Assembly: GCA_026391715.1 (NCBI GenBank)
Contig: JAPLDO010000246.1
Span: 1 to 37,250 of the forward strand
Direction: 5' to 3'
Origin: Bacteroidota bacterium
GTDB lineage: Bacteria > Bacteroidota > Bacteroidia > Bacteroidales > FEN-979
Length of the DNA: 37,250 nt
Shown here: positions 24,174 through 32,032 of the stretch, piece by piece
Layout: the number at the start of each line of letters is the position of its first letter
How positions within the stretch are numbered: position 1 is the stretch's first letter
Translations under genes and position numbers: made by a program
Notes under the pieces: model-generated
What the model was told of the DNA's origin: nothing
What the model saw: the letters and a program-made list of their open reading frames with translations, nothing else
The model's database searches: none

Positions 24174-24545
24174 ACTGGTTGAATATGTTGACCTATAATA
24201 ATTGTAATTGAATATAGTATGTGAGAAAATACATTTTGTAGGATGTGAAAATGTATATAACGTTGTTTTTTAATATTTTATATAAATGGCTCTAAATCGG
24301 TGTAAAATTAAAACAAATATAATACAAAAAATGAATTTAAGTTCGGTTAAAAGGATACGTCAAAATTGGAGACGATAATGGTTGTAGGTTGTACCCTTGA
24401 AAACCCTTGTTAATATTGATTAAATCTCAAAATGGGATACAACCATGTGTTTTTACTCGAGAATTGGCTGTTTGTTAGTTGGTTGTACCTCGCTACATGC
24501 TAATAAATTGAAATACAGGTTGATAAAGATGGTACAACCTACAAC
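24174..24545. other. 372-bp AT-rich intergenic region carrying the heptamer cluster
   Basis: The protease unit's upstream region (about 24174-24370) is AT-rich and I see no full promoter there: a TATATTTG -7 box at 24314-24321 lacks a -33 partner. The other end carries the GGTTGTA iterons described separately. Confidence 0.5.
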
Positions 24546-24546
24546 C
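24380..24546. repeat. Iteron-like cluster: six GGTTGTA heptamers in an inverted frame
   Basis: Two heptamers in tandem (24380-24395) and two in inverted tandem (24531-24546) form a perfect 16-bp inverted repeat, GGTTGTAGGTTGTACC / GGTACAACCTACAACC. Between them lie TACAACC (24438-24444) and GGTTGTA (24481-24487). The right end coincides with the stop of the prim-pol/DUF3987 gene. This layout suggests binding sites of a replication or partition protein, or an origin. A terminator role is unlikely because the arms are 135 bases apart. Confidence 0.6.
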
Positions 24547-26894
24547 TATTTAACCCCGGTAAAAATACTGTTGACATATTGTTGCTTAACTTTCATAATG
24601 CGTGCGATCTCACTTTGGTTGGTAATACCGACTGTGTTACGAAGGAAAAGGATAACATCTTTTTTGGATAATTCACTGGGAGCACCGGATGTTAAATAAT
24701 GGTAAACCTTCAACCCGGTTACCCGAAAATATTCCGTTATCCGAATGGCATATTCCATGGTTTCGGGTTCGATGGTAATACTTGCATTTCCCTCGCAGAC
24801 CAATTTCATGACCTGGATGATAAGTGCAAGGCGGAGTACCATTATATCCAACTTAGCATATAGTTCCTTAATGAATTCTACTTTTTCAGCGTTGCTTTTA
24901 TCTGCGTTGCGATTGTAAAACTCCTCATAGAGATTTTCAGCTTCATCGCTTAATTCAAATGTATTATCTTCTGATAATCCACGTAAATTATTGATATATT
25001 GTTCGTAGGCTTGTTTAGATTCAGGGGACACGGTCTCCTTCTTGTAATGCGATTTTTCACAAAAATCCGGCCATACAAACATGCAACGTTGGATCATTCC
25101 ATTTTCTGCACGGCCATCATTGGTGAGATCATTCAACTTTTTAACCTGAACACCACCGGCAATTGTAATACATGGCTCATCAATACGAGTCGGGTCCTGA
25201 CCTTTGCGATTGATGGTAGTGCCTAACCCAGTCCAAGTGGTTAACATGGTTTCAACTTCACCACTTTTCGCATACCTATACCTGCCAATGTCGTTGATCC
25301 ACCCCATGATTTCATCCCTGTACATTAAGATCCCCCGAAGGTTGTTGTTGTGAACTTCGGCCATTGATTCAGGAGTAAAGTCCTTCAAAATAATTTGTTT
25401 ACAAATTGGAACAGGAGGGAGTTCATGAATATCCTGCTCCTTCTTTTCAGATTTAGTCATGTTTTTTACCGAATCAAATACAGCTTTTTCCTTTTTGTAG
25501 GATTTATAATTTTCGGCATCTATTTTATTCAACGGATTTAGTGCAAAATGCAAAGGCTCGCTTTTTCCGGTTCCACTGGGCGCAACGAACATCCACCATA
25601 AGGCGGTTATATTCGTGTATTTTCCGGTTAAAATATGGGATAAGCCAATTGCAGAAGCAGTAGCGACAAAAAATGAAGCTGCCCAAAAATCTCTTGGAGT
25701 ACCATAGACTGTAGAACATTCAACGGTAAGCCTTTGCAGGAAAACGGGTAAACCATCGATAGGAAATTTAGGAATTGGGGGTGTATTGGCTTTTGACGCA
25801 TCTGACGGAAGTCTATTGTCTTTTGTATTCTGTGGATCCGTCTCGCCCGATGCATCCGTCTCATTTTGAGTTGGGTCAGATGTTTCAGAATCATCAGCAG
25901 GCTCCGGCTTATAGTGCTGAATCCCATAGCGGATTTCCAGTTCCTGGATCGCTTTTTTCTGATCGCCGCCGTGCTTATAGATGATGAATATGTCTAACAG
26001 TGAGTATCCCTTTTCCTTCTCGAATCCAGGTGCATTATCAGTAAAGCAGTAGAACATATTCCGTAATCTGCCGAAGGTAGCTGAGGTTGAATCATCGCCA
26101 TCGGGTTTCCCGGGTCGCTGCCAGTATTGAACCCCATCCCGACGTTCACGGATGCAACGCCAACCGTTTTCGATCAGAATATTCTTGGCTTCTTCGACTT
26201 CGGTTTCATTGTATCTTCCCCAAACTGTATTTATATCGAACTTTTCAGGCCATTTCCCGTTCGTGGTGTGCTCGCTTTTAGTTTTGATGAACCTGGTCAT
26301 GGATTCGGCCAGGGAAAACAGGTAATCACGCTCTTCCTCGGTAATACGGGCAATCTCTGTCAAACTTGCACCATGGAGTTGTTTGTATCCTTCACTTGGA
26401 ATTGTTGCCACATAGGCGCCATTCCCCCGGGTTTCGATCATGACCTTGCCGGTTTCCCAATAAGCCAGAACCCGGGAGGCTTGTTTGCGCTCTGACTGCC
26501 TGTAATAAATATGGTATCCGCCAGAGGGGGTTTTGACAATGGGAAGGTTGTTTCGTTTGATAATGGTATTGGCCGTTGGGTCGGTCATGATCCGCTGGAA
26601 AATTTCCGCAATGGGTTCCCCGGCTTTGGCGTCGAAGTCCATGCATTCGAATCCGCTGGAGACATCGCCACAGACGACCCCGATTTTCTCAGCTTTGGAG
26701 AAAAGGCGATCCAGGCTATCCTCATTTACTAGTTGGTAAAGGAAGGGGTGCCCTTTTTCGAGCATGGGGGCCTTGTTGTTCCATAGCGGGATGGGGTTGA
26801 GGCCTTCGAGGAGGTAGTCGGAGGCGGTTGTGAGGAGGGAGGATGGCATCGAATTTGGCAGGAATGCTATCTGATTTTCATTCATAGGCTGCAT
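24546..26894 (-). CDS. Prim-pol / DUF3987-type replication protein
   Basis: A 782-residue two-domain replication protein of mobile elements. N-terminal primase-polymerase-like domain (about 20-175): catalytic acids in ECMDFDAK (Asp86, Asp88), TPSGGYHIYY (His128) and ETRGNGAYVATIPS. A charged low-complexity linker (331-370). C-terminal DUF3987 ATPase: Walker A APSGTGKS at 439-446 and RDEIMGW as the Walker-B-like motif. Such proteins prime and unwind element DNA. An ATG three codons downstream (MNENQIAF) is also possible as the start. The HTH gene lies 38 bp upstream on the same strand; a heptamer iteron cluster lies at its 3' end. Confidence 0.82.
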   Translation of the reverse strand: MQPMNENQIAFLPNSMPSSLLTTASDYLLEGLNPIPLWNNKAPMLEKGHPFLYQLVNEDSLDRLFSKAEKIGVVCGDVSSGFECMDFDAKAGEPIAEIFQRIMTDPTANTIIKRNNLPIVKTPSGGYHIYYRQSERKQASRVLAYWETGKVMIETRGNGAYVATIPSEGYKQLHGASLTEIARITEEERDYLFSLAESMTRFIKTKSEHTTNGKWPEKFDINTVWGRYNETEVEEAKNILIENGWRCIRERRDGVQYWQRPGKPDGDDSTSATFGRLRNMFYCFTDNAPGFEKEKGYSLLDIFIIYKHGGDQKKAIQELEIRYGIQHYKPEPADDSETSDPTQNETDASGETDPQNTKDNRLPSDASKANTPPIPKFPIDGLPVFLQRLTVECSTVYGTPRDFWAASFFVATASAIGLSHILTGKYTNITALWWMFVAPSGTGKSEPLHFALNPLNKIDAENYKSYKKEKAVFDSVKNMTKSEKKEQDIHELPPVPICKQIILKDFTPESMAEVHNNNLRGILMYRDEIMGWINDIGRYRYAKSGEVETMLTTWTGLGTTINRKGQDPTRIDEPCITIAGGVQVKKLNDLTNDGRAENGMIQRCMFVWPDFCEKSHYKKETVSPESKQAYEQYINNLRGLSEDNTFELSDEAENLYEEFYNRNADKSNAEKVEFIKELYAKLDIMVLRLALIIQVMKLVCEGNASITIEPETMEYAIRITEYFRVTGLKVYHYLTSGAPSELSKKDVILFLRNTVGITNQSEIARIMKVKQQYVNSIFTGVK

Positions 26895-26932
26895 GAATTA
26901 TATGTTCCAACAAACTTGTCCAAAGACCTTAA

Positions 26933-27244
26933 TTAAATCCCTTTGTGGTGCTTGCCCTTGAATGCGGAAATGTTGTCGAGGGCAGCTGTTATTTCCGTTT
27001 GCCTGTAAAGAACACGTCCACCGATGCGATATCCCTGTAGGATTCCATCTTTGGACCAATAATGTAGCGTTGCCAATGATATTTTTAAAAGTTTGCAAAC
27101 CTCTTTCCGTGATAGGTACTCACCCTTGGTTTGAGACGGAGATACGTTGGCTGGTTGGAAGTTCTTGAGTTTTTCTTCGATAATATCCCCGATCATCGCC
27201 CGGAGCTCGGGGAGGGGAGTGCTGTGCAAAATGATGTTGCTCAT
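26933..27244 (-). CDS. Excisionase-family helix-turn-helix protein (HTH_17 type)
   Basis: 103 residues with a winged-helix DNA-binding domain at about 45-95: EYLSRKEVCKLLKISLATLHYWSKDG followed by ILQGYRIGGRVLYRQTEI. This is the MerR-like excisionase fold found directly upstream of DUF3987 genes in Bacteroidetes islands. It likely regulates excision or replication genes. A Bacteroidetes promoter and a 14-bp palindrome lie upstream, so it may regulate itself. Confidence 0.82.
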   Translation of the reverse strand: MSNIILHSTPLPELRAMIGDIIEEKLKNFQPANVSPSQTKGEYLSRKEVCKLLKISLATLHYWSKDGILQGYRIGGRVLYRQTEITAALDNISAFKGKHHKGI

Positions 27245-27258
27245 ATTTGTTTTTTATG

Positions 27259-27290
27259 CAAATATGGCATGTTCTGAACCCCTCTAACAA
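27259..27290 (-). promoter_or_regulatory. Probable promoter of the HTH / replication genes
   Basis: Read leftwards, TTG (27288-27290), a 21-base spacer and CATATTTG (27259-27266), one base off TAnnTTTG. It ends 14 bases before the HTH start codon. Confidence 0.45.
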
Positions 27291-27297
27291 TCCGTAA

Positions 27298-27311
27298 ACA
27301 GTCCGGACTGT
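27298..27311. promoter_or_regulatory. 14-bp perfect palindrome, candidate operator
   Basis: ACAGTCCGGACTGT is fully self-complementary and lies 7 bp upstream of the -33 element of the HTH gene promoter. It has the size and place of a dimeric regulator site, for the HTH protein or the element's own repressor. Confidence 0.45.
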
Positions 27312-27328
27312 GACGAAAGCCAATAGAA

Positions 27329-28015
27329 TCAAGCTAAATCAGTTAAATCAGGTATAGTGAACTTGGAGCGCTTGGTGTCGGACAAAGTGTTTTTAATTGG
27401 GTTCATTTCCTTGATCAGGTTCTCCTGGGTTGTGTTGACCTTGAAATTGTTGAAACAGAATTTTGCGAGACCGGTGTAATTATATTCACCGCCATAAAGA
27501 GGGGGTTCAATGAAACCTGCTTTGACCAATTCCAAAAACAGGTAACCTAATTGTGACGGCGAGCCACGCCAGGTCACTTGGTTCTGTGAATGGAGACTGT
27601 GTCGGTTTTGAGGTGTTGAATGGATGTAGTCTTTTTTCTGGATCGTTATCCATTCCAGGATTGTTTGTTCTCTGATTTCATCTAAAACGGGATTATCCTT
27701 AATTACCTCCTCCAATACCAATAAGAAAATAAAGCCATTCCCATTTTTTTCCGCGTATTTTTGTCGGTGGTAATTGATAAAATCAAATGCGCGGGCCAAA
27801 TTAATGTCGTTCAGCGGACCCCAAAAAAAGCTATGGATGATAATATCCCGGGCTTCAATCCTTTTTAAAAACTCCTCAGCAGACAAATCCGGGATAAGCT
27901 GAATGGTATCATGAACATAAATTTCATAATTGCCATTTTGGAACATATCAGTTGGCCGGAATTTATTCTGGTCATAATATGTGATGGATAAAAAGTCGTC
28001 GTAATCAGGAAGCAT
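27329..28015 (-). CDS. Element protein with RteC-like C-terminal domain, paralogue 2
   Basis: 228 residues. The C-terminal about 80 residues closely match the neighbouring upstream gene: 'WRGSPSQLGYLFLELVKAGFIEPPLY' versus 'WNGTPSQFGFLMNCLVKKGYIDPPLY', and 'KNTLSDTKRSKFTIPDLTDLA' versus 'KNSLSNTKRSKFDIPELSDLA'. The pattern W.G...QL..L...G.I followed by a conserved helix and R.KF.. is like the C-terminal domain of RteC, a regulator of conjugative transposon excision and transfer in Bacteroides. The N-terminal part is unlike its paralogue. A regulatory role is inferred. Confidence 0.65.
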   Translation of the reverse strand: MLPDYDDFLSITYYDQNKFRPTDMFQNGNYEIYVHDTIQLIPDLSAEEFLKRIEARDIIIHSFFWGPLNDINLARAFDFINYHRQKYAEKNGNGFIFLLVLEEVIKDNPVLDEIREQTILEWITIQKKDYIHSTPQNRHSLHSQNQVTWRGSPSQLGYLFLELVKAGFIEPPLYGGEYNYTGLAKFCFNNFKVNTTQENLIKEMNPIKNTLSDTKRSKFTIPDLTDLA

Positions 28016-28089
28016 ACTTTCAATTTAAATTAAATTTCCAAGGTAGTCTTGATGTTGAATCAATTGTAATTGTTCAAGGGATCTGAAAT

Positions 28090-28965
28090 TCAGGCCAAAT
28101 CGGACAATTCCGGAATGTCAAATTTCGATCGTTTGGTATTTGACAAACTGTTTTTTTCCGGATTGACCTCTTTGGTAAGGTTCCCGATCGTTGTTTCAAT
28201 ATCGAAATAGTCATAACACAAGCGGGCAAGGCCGGAGAAGTTGATCTCACCGTTATATAATGGAGGATCGATATATCCTTTTTTCACCAGGCAGTTCATC
28301 AGAAACCCAAATTGAGACGGAGTACCATTCCATTTGATTTTTTCATTGATGGGCGTAGGCTTCACGTTTTCCTTCAAATAAGCCATTTTTTCATTGACCC
28401 ATTCAAGAATAGTTTGCTTCCGCGCTTCCGGGATTTCCGGGTAACTTGGAAGCATCTCTTTGATAAATATCAGGAATGGCTTTTTGTCAATTATCTTCGG
28501 AGATCCATGCTCACGATAGAACTCCATGAATTTTTCGTGCTTGTAAAATTCTGGGTCAACAATTATTAATTTATAATTAGATTTCGTTTTCAGGTAATGC
28601 GCCAAGAAGCCAGGCGATGTAACTTCATTTGGATCATACAAAAGAAAGTGACTTTCGGTTTCAAACTTATTATAATGGTGCTCAAGAAAACTAAATGTTC
28701 CGGTGATACTACGGTTTAACGATTCCGCAATCGTGTTATGTATCTCAACTTGCTTCTCTGCCGACAACCGGTCATAATTTTCAAATTCCTCGGCTGTGTG
28801 AGGCCCTAATAAAACACGTGGATCATAGATGTTGTACTTTTTATCCAAGTTAATATCCCAGTGAGAGTGACCAGGAGATTCAAATATTTCCTCGACATCC
28901 AGGTAGGTGAGGTTAAAATGCCACTCGTATGTGTTATCATCCTTTGGTTTGACAGTTTTGGCCAT
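28090..28965 (-). CDS. Element protein with RteC-like C-terminal domain, paralogue 1
   Basis: 291 residues. N-terminal part (about 1-150) is acidic and aromatic, beginning MAKTVKPKDDNTYEWHFN. C-terminal about 85 residues are the RteC-like domain shared with the gene 74 bp downstream. The integrase stop lies 2 bp upstream of its start, so it is translationally coupled to the integrase. It may be the result of duplication with N-terminal divergence. I recognise no enzymatic motif. A role in excision or transfer control is inferred from RteC family knowledge. Confidence 0.65.
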   Translation of the reverse strand: MAKTVKPKDDNTYEWHFNLTYLDVEEIFESPGHSHWDINLDKKYNIYDPRVLLGPHTAEEFENYDRLSAEKQVEIHNTIAESLNRSITGTFSFLEHHYNKFETESHFLLYDPNEVTSPGFLAHYLKTKSNYKLIIVDPEFYKHEKFMEFYREHGSPKIIDKKPFLIFIKEMLPSYPEIPEARKQTILEWVNEKMAYLKENVKPTPINEKIKWNGTPSQFGFLMNCLVKKGYIDPPLYNGEINFSGLARLCYDYFDIETTIGNLTKEVNPEKNSLSNTKRSKFDIPELSDLA

Positions 28966-28967
28966 AG

Positions 28968-30296
28968 TTACGCATTTTCAGTTTGTTCCTGCTCTTGCTT
29001 ATTATTTTCCGGTTTGGGAAGCGGTTTAACGAAAAACGGGTGGGCGGCAATTAGATCGGCATTTTGTTCCTGGGAGATTTTAATGTACTTCAGGAATGAC
29101 TTTTCCGACCGGTGACCGGTGATCTTGGAAATGGAGATACTTGGCACACCTGCCAGGTAGGCATTGGTAGCAAAGGATCTGCGGGCGGTATGAACTGTTA
29201 CCAATTGATACTTGAAGAACTTTGATTCAGTACGCTTACCTCCTTTATTCTGGGTTTTAATAACCGACTCGTCAAGGCCAGCCTCTTCTGCTATATCCTT
29301 CAGGTAATCGTTCATTTTCTGATCGCTGATTGCAGGTGGGAGGCTCCCTTCATATTTTTCCAGGATTTCATTGATGGTCCAGTGAACCGGAATTTCCACG
29401 GTTTCGCCGGTTTTTTCTGTCTTTACCCTGATGCGGGTACCTGATTTGATAATGTTCTCCATTTTCAGTTTTGAAAGGTCGCCAAAGCGCAGTCCTGTAT
29501 AGCAACCAATGATAAACAGATCACGCTGCCGCTCCAGTTTCTTATTTCCGGACAAATCAAGGTTGTAGATCGTTTGGAGTTCCTGCTCGTTAAGATAGAT
29601 CGTATCTGCTGTTTCGGCAAATACTTTGAAATCACGAGGCAGGTCCCTGTCGATATATCCTTTTCGCATTGCATAATTATGAAAAATTTTAATGTTCTTG
29701 ATATGCGTGCCGGAAGTATTAAATGAAAGTACCTTTACTTCATTGCAGAATTTGATGAACGACTCGTAGAAATCCATGTTGATATCGGTGAACCTTAGCA
29801 CCAGTCCTTTGTTTTTCTGGTATTCATCCAGGGCGGTCAGGGTGGTTTTGTAGTGTTTGATCGTCCAGGGTTTCCGGTTGACGGTTTTGATGTATTGATC
29901 GGAGGCTTGGTAAAATGTGACGGCTTCGGGGTTTTCTTTTGGTTTGGGGCGGATGGCTTCTTCGAGTTCGAGCCGGAGGAGGGGGATATTGGGTGCGGAG
30001 TTGGAGATCATGTGCTTGTCGTAACAAGCGAGGGCTTTTTCTTCGATGTCTGTCAACCGTTCATTGGTTTCCCTGAAATTCTTATATCTTTCGGTCTGCC
30101 TTGCCCGATGTTCAATCGGGTTCCAGTTTTTCGGATGGATCTTTTTACCGGTAGAGAGTACGATGCGTTTCTGATCAACGTACATATAAAGAAAAATGAT
30201 TGTTTCCGCTGTCGGTTTTTTCTCTTTATCGTCGGTTTTCTCTTTCTTCTCCTTCTTGGTATTTGGATTCTTGAGAATAAATGTCACGGTTGCCAT
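28968..30296 (-). CDS. int: Tyrosine site-specific recombinase (integrase)
   Basis: About 442 residues from the ATG at 30296 (MATVTFILKNPNTKKEKKEK). Catalytic set complete: Arg270 (TGLRFGD), His369 and Arg372 (HTARRSF), His395 (TGHRS), Tyr404 (LKYIKIS). N-terminal arm-binding/SAM-like region typical of Bacteroidetes integrases. An ATG 24 bp upstream is disfavoured because a TATCTTTG -7 box (30318-30325) overlaps it. This enzyme integrates and excises the element. A repeated 26-bp sequence lies just upstream. Confidence 0.92.
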   Translation of the reverse strand: MATVTFILKNPNTKKEKKEKTDDKEKKPTAETIIFLYMYVDQKRIVLSTGKKIHPKNWNPIEHRARQTERYKNFRETNERLTDIEEKALACYDKHMISNSAPNIPLLRLELEEAIRPKPKENPEAVTFYQASDQYIKTVNRKPWTIKHYKTTLTALDEYQKNKGLVLRFTDINMDFYESFIKFCNEVKVLSFNTSGTHIKNIKIFHNYAMRKGYIDRDLPRDFKVFAETADTIYLNEQELQTIYNLDLSGNKKLERQRDLFIIGCYTGLRFGDLSKLKMENIIKSGTRIRVKTEKTGETVEIPVHWTINEILEKYEGSLPPAISDQKMNDYLKDIAEEAGLDESVIKTQNKGGKRTESKFFKYQLVTVHTARRSFATNAYLAGVPSISISKITGHRSEKSFLKYIKISQEQNADLIAAHPFFVKPLPKPENNKQEQEQTENA

Positions 30297-30317
30297 AGTT
30301 GTAAATTTTAGACTATA

Positions 30318-30325
30318 CAAAGATA
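30318..30325 (-). promoter_or_regulatory. -7 box of the integrase gene
   Basis: TATCTTTG read leftwards, a full match to TAnnTTTG, about 20 bases before the ATG at 30296. I see no TTG at the expected -33 distance; the first 26-bp repeat lies there instead, so integrase could control its own gene. Confidence 0.45.
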
Positions 30326-30330
30326 ATAAA

Positions 30331-30356
30331 GGTGACGGTACAGGTGACGGTAAAAG
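30331..30356. repeat. 26-bp direct repeat, copy 1 (candidate recombinase arm sites)
   Basis: Two GGTGACGGTA decamers 12 bp apart, followed by AAAG. About 21 of 26 bases match copy 2 at 30540-30565. It lies within 40 bp of the integrase start, the usual place of an attP arm region. Confidence 0.5.
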
Positions 30357-30497
30357 TAATTTTAATTGAATTTATTTATACACAACTGAATGTTTGTAAA
30401 TCAGGAAAGCCTATGAATAGTGCGGTTTTTGATAAAAAATGATGTTGGGGGATTTAAAAGGGTGGTGTCTTGTCCTGGGCACCATTAAGTAAGATGA

Positions 30498-30530
30498 AAC
30501 GCTGTAAACATGATGTTTACGGCGTTTTTT
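30498..30530. terminator. Strong terminator hairpin between integrase and MFS gene
   Basis: A 13-bp stem, AACGC-T-GTAAACA / TGTTTAC-G-GCGTT, with a TGA loop, followed by TTTT on the + strand and flanked by AAA on the left. It lies 48 bp beyond the stop of the leftward MFS gene and probably ends that transcript; on that strand the T-tract is interrupted (TTTCATCTT). Confidence 0.6.
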
Positions 30531-30539
30531 GTTTTGGGT

Positions 30540-30565
30540 GGAGACGGTTGAGGGGACGGTAAAAA
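30540..30565. repeat. 26-bp direct repeat, copy 2 (candidate recombinase arm sites)
   Basis: GGAGACGGTT and GGGGACGGTA with the same 12-bp internal spacing and AAAA tail as copy 1, offset exactly 209 bp. It ends 12 bp before the MFS stop, so a boundary of the element may lie between the copies. Confidence 0.5.
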
Positions 30566-30577
30566 TTCCAAAGTCGG

Positions 30578-32032
30578 TTAACTCAGAACAACCGGCTCCT
30601 CCCCTACCGACGCCCCGGGTTTTTTATCGTTCAAGGTAAAGGCAAGGATCATCGCAATAAGGCACATACCTGCGCCGCCTGCATAAGCCCAGCGGAACCC
30701 TGAAGATAAGTTTTCCGGCGACAATGAAGCGGCATGGGTTTCATTAGCTGTAAACCCTTCCGGTATTGCAACTGCAAATAGAAACTCCATCAGTATAATT
30801 CCCATCATCTGACCCAGGTTTGTTGAAAGTTTGAAAACGCTGGAAGAGATTGACTGCTTTTCGGGATCGGCAATTGACATTATGAAATTATTATTTGGGG
30901 TAATAAAAAATGCGTAAGCAACCCCTTGAATAATGAGGAAAAGGAATACGATCCACAAATGCATCTGTTCCATGAAAAGGAGGAAAAACAATGCGCCGGC
31001 GAATGCGAGGAACATCCCAGACTGCATCAGCCGGGTTTTTGAAATATGGTCGGAAAGGTTGCCTGCCACAGGACTCATAACGCTGAATATTACAGCGAAG
31101 GTCATTAAAATAAATCCTGCATGCTCCACATTAATTTTCAGCATGTAAGTAAGAAGGAATGGCATTAATACGCCGCTTCCTGCCATCAGCCCATACCCCG
31201 ACAATGAGATGATCATACCAGTTGAGAAATCACGTTGGCGGAAGATGGTAAGATCAAGGATTGGATCAGCCGCTTTACGCTCGCGGACAACAAACATCAC
31301 CAGAATCAGTAGCGAGGCAGGAAAGCCAATGAATATGACGGGGCTGTTCCATCCAATTTTGTGCGACTGGGTAATACAAAAAACAAGTAACGCCAGTCCT
31401 GAAAAGCTCAATAGCGCCCCGGCAAAATCAAACGGACCCCGCGCGCCGTCATACTTAAAATTCTCCTCTCCGGGAATGGCTTTCCATGCGAGAATAACTG
31501 CAAAAATACCAACCGGTACGTTAATTAGGAAAATCCAATGCCAGTCGAGAAACCCGGTAATCAGTCCACCCAATGGATTCCCAACCAGCAGCCCCAGTGA
31601 AACCATTGGTGAGAATATCCCAAAAGCCCAACCCCTCCGTTGAGGTGGAATAAACCGCGAGATCAGAGAAATTCCAGTCGAATATAGCATGGATGCGCCC
31701 AATGCCTGAATAGCGCGGGCGGCGAGCAGCATCGTTAATGAACCGGCAAAACCGCATAAAAGAGAACTCAATGTGAATATTACGAACCCGGAAATAAAAA
31801 TCTTTTTAACGCCATATTGGTCTGCCAGTTTGCCGAAAATAATCATAGCGCCTGCCATTACTACCATATACACGAGGATAATCTGAACAACGCTACCGGT
31901 TCCGACCTGGAAATACCGTGCGATACATGGGAGAGAGATATTCACGATATTACCATCGAGCAGCGCCATGAAACCAGCGAGAGAAGCGCTAAGAATAAGA
32001 GCAATTTGCCGCGACTTGTTTTCTATATACAT
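30578..32032 (-). CDS. MFS drug/efflux transporter, DHA2 (14-TMS) family
   Basis: A 484-residue membrane protein of the EmrB/QacA type, an inner-membrane proton antiporter that exports drugs or small organic molecules. The N-terminal motif 'LDGNIVNISLPCIARYF' is motif D1-like. 'GKLADQYGVKKIF' is motif A. 'ALGASMLYSTGISLISRFIPPQRRGWAFGIF' is typical of the family, and 'GNPLGGLITGFLDWHWIFLINVPVG' is motif C of 14-TMS exporters. About 14 hydrophobic segments. It reads leftwards from an isolated promoter region and ends at a strong hairpin. Its substrate cannot be deduced. Probably a host gene next to the element end. Confidence 0.9.
   Translation of the reverse strand: MYIENKSRQIALILSASLAGFMALLDGNIVNISLPCIARYFQVGTGSVVQIILVYMVVMAGAMIIFGKLADQYGVKKIFISGFVIFTLSSLLCGFAGSLTMLLAARAIQALGASMLYSTGISLISRFIPPQRRGWAFGIFSPMVSLGLLVGNPLGGLITGFLDWHWIFLINVPVGIFAVILAWKAIPGEENFKYDGARGPFDFAGALLSFSGLALLVFCITQSHKIGWNSPVIFIGFPASLLILVMFVVRERKAADPILDLTIFRQRDFSTGMIISLSGYGLMAGSGVLMPFLLTYMLKINVEHAGFILMTFAVIFSVMSPVAGNLSDHISKTRLMQSGMFLAFAGALFFLLFMEQMHLWIVFLFLIIQGVAYAFFITPNNNFIMSIADPEKQSISSSVFKLSTNLGQMMGIILMEFLFAVAIPEGFTANETHAASLSPENLSSGFRWAYAGGAGMCLIAMILAFTLNDKKPGASVGEEPVVLS

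Noticed and set aside
24380-24546. CRISPR-like array
   Set aside because: The repeats are only 7 bp, in both orientations, with irregular spacing; they fit iterons or regulator sites rather than CRISPR.
30455-30485. GGTGTCTTGTCCTGGGCACCA resembling the CCA end of a tRNA (possible attachment core)
   Set aside because: No T-loop sequence and no cloverleaf can be drawn upstream, and no second copy is found in the window. It could still be part of an attachment site but the sequence does not prove it.
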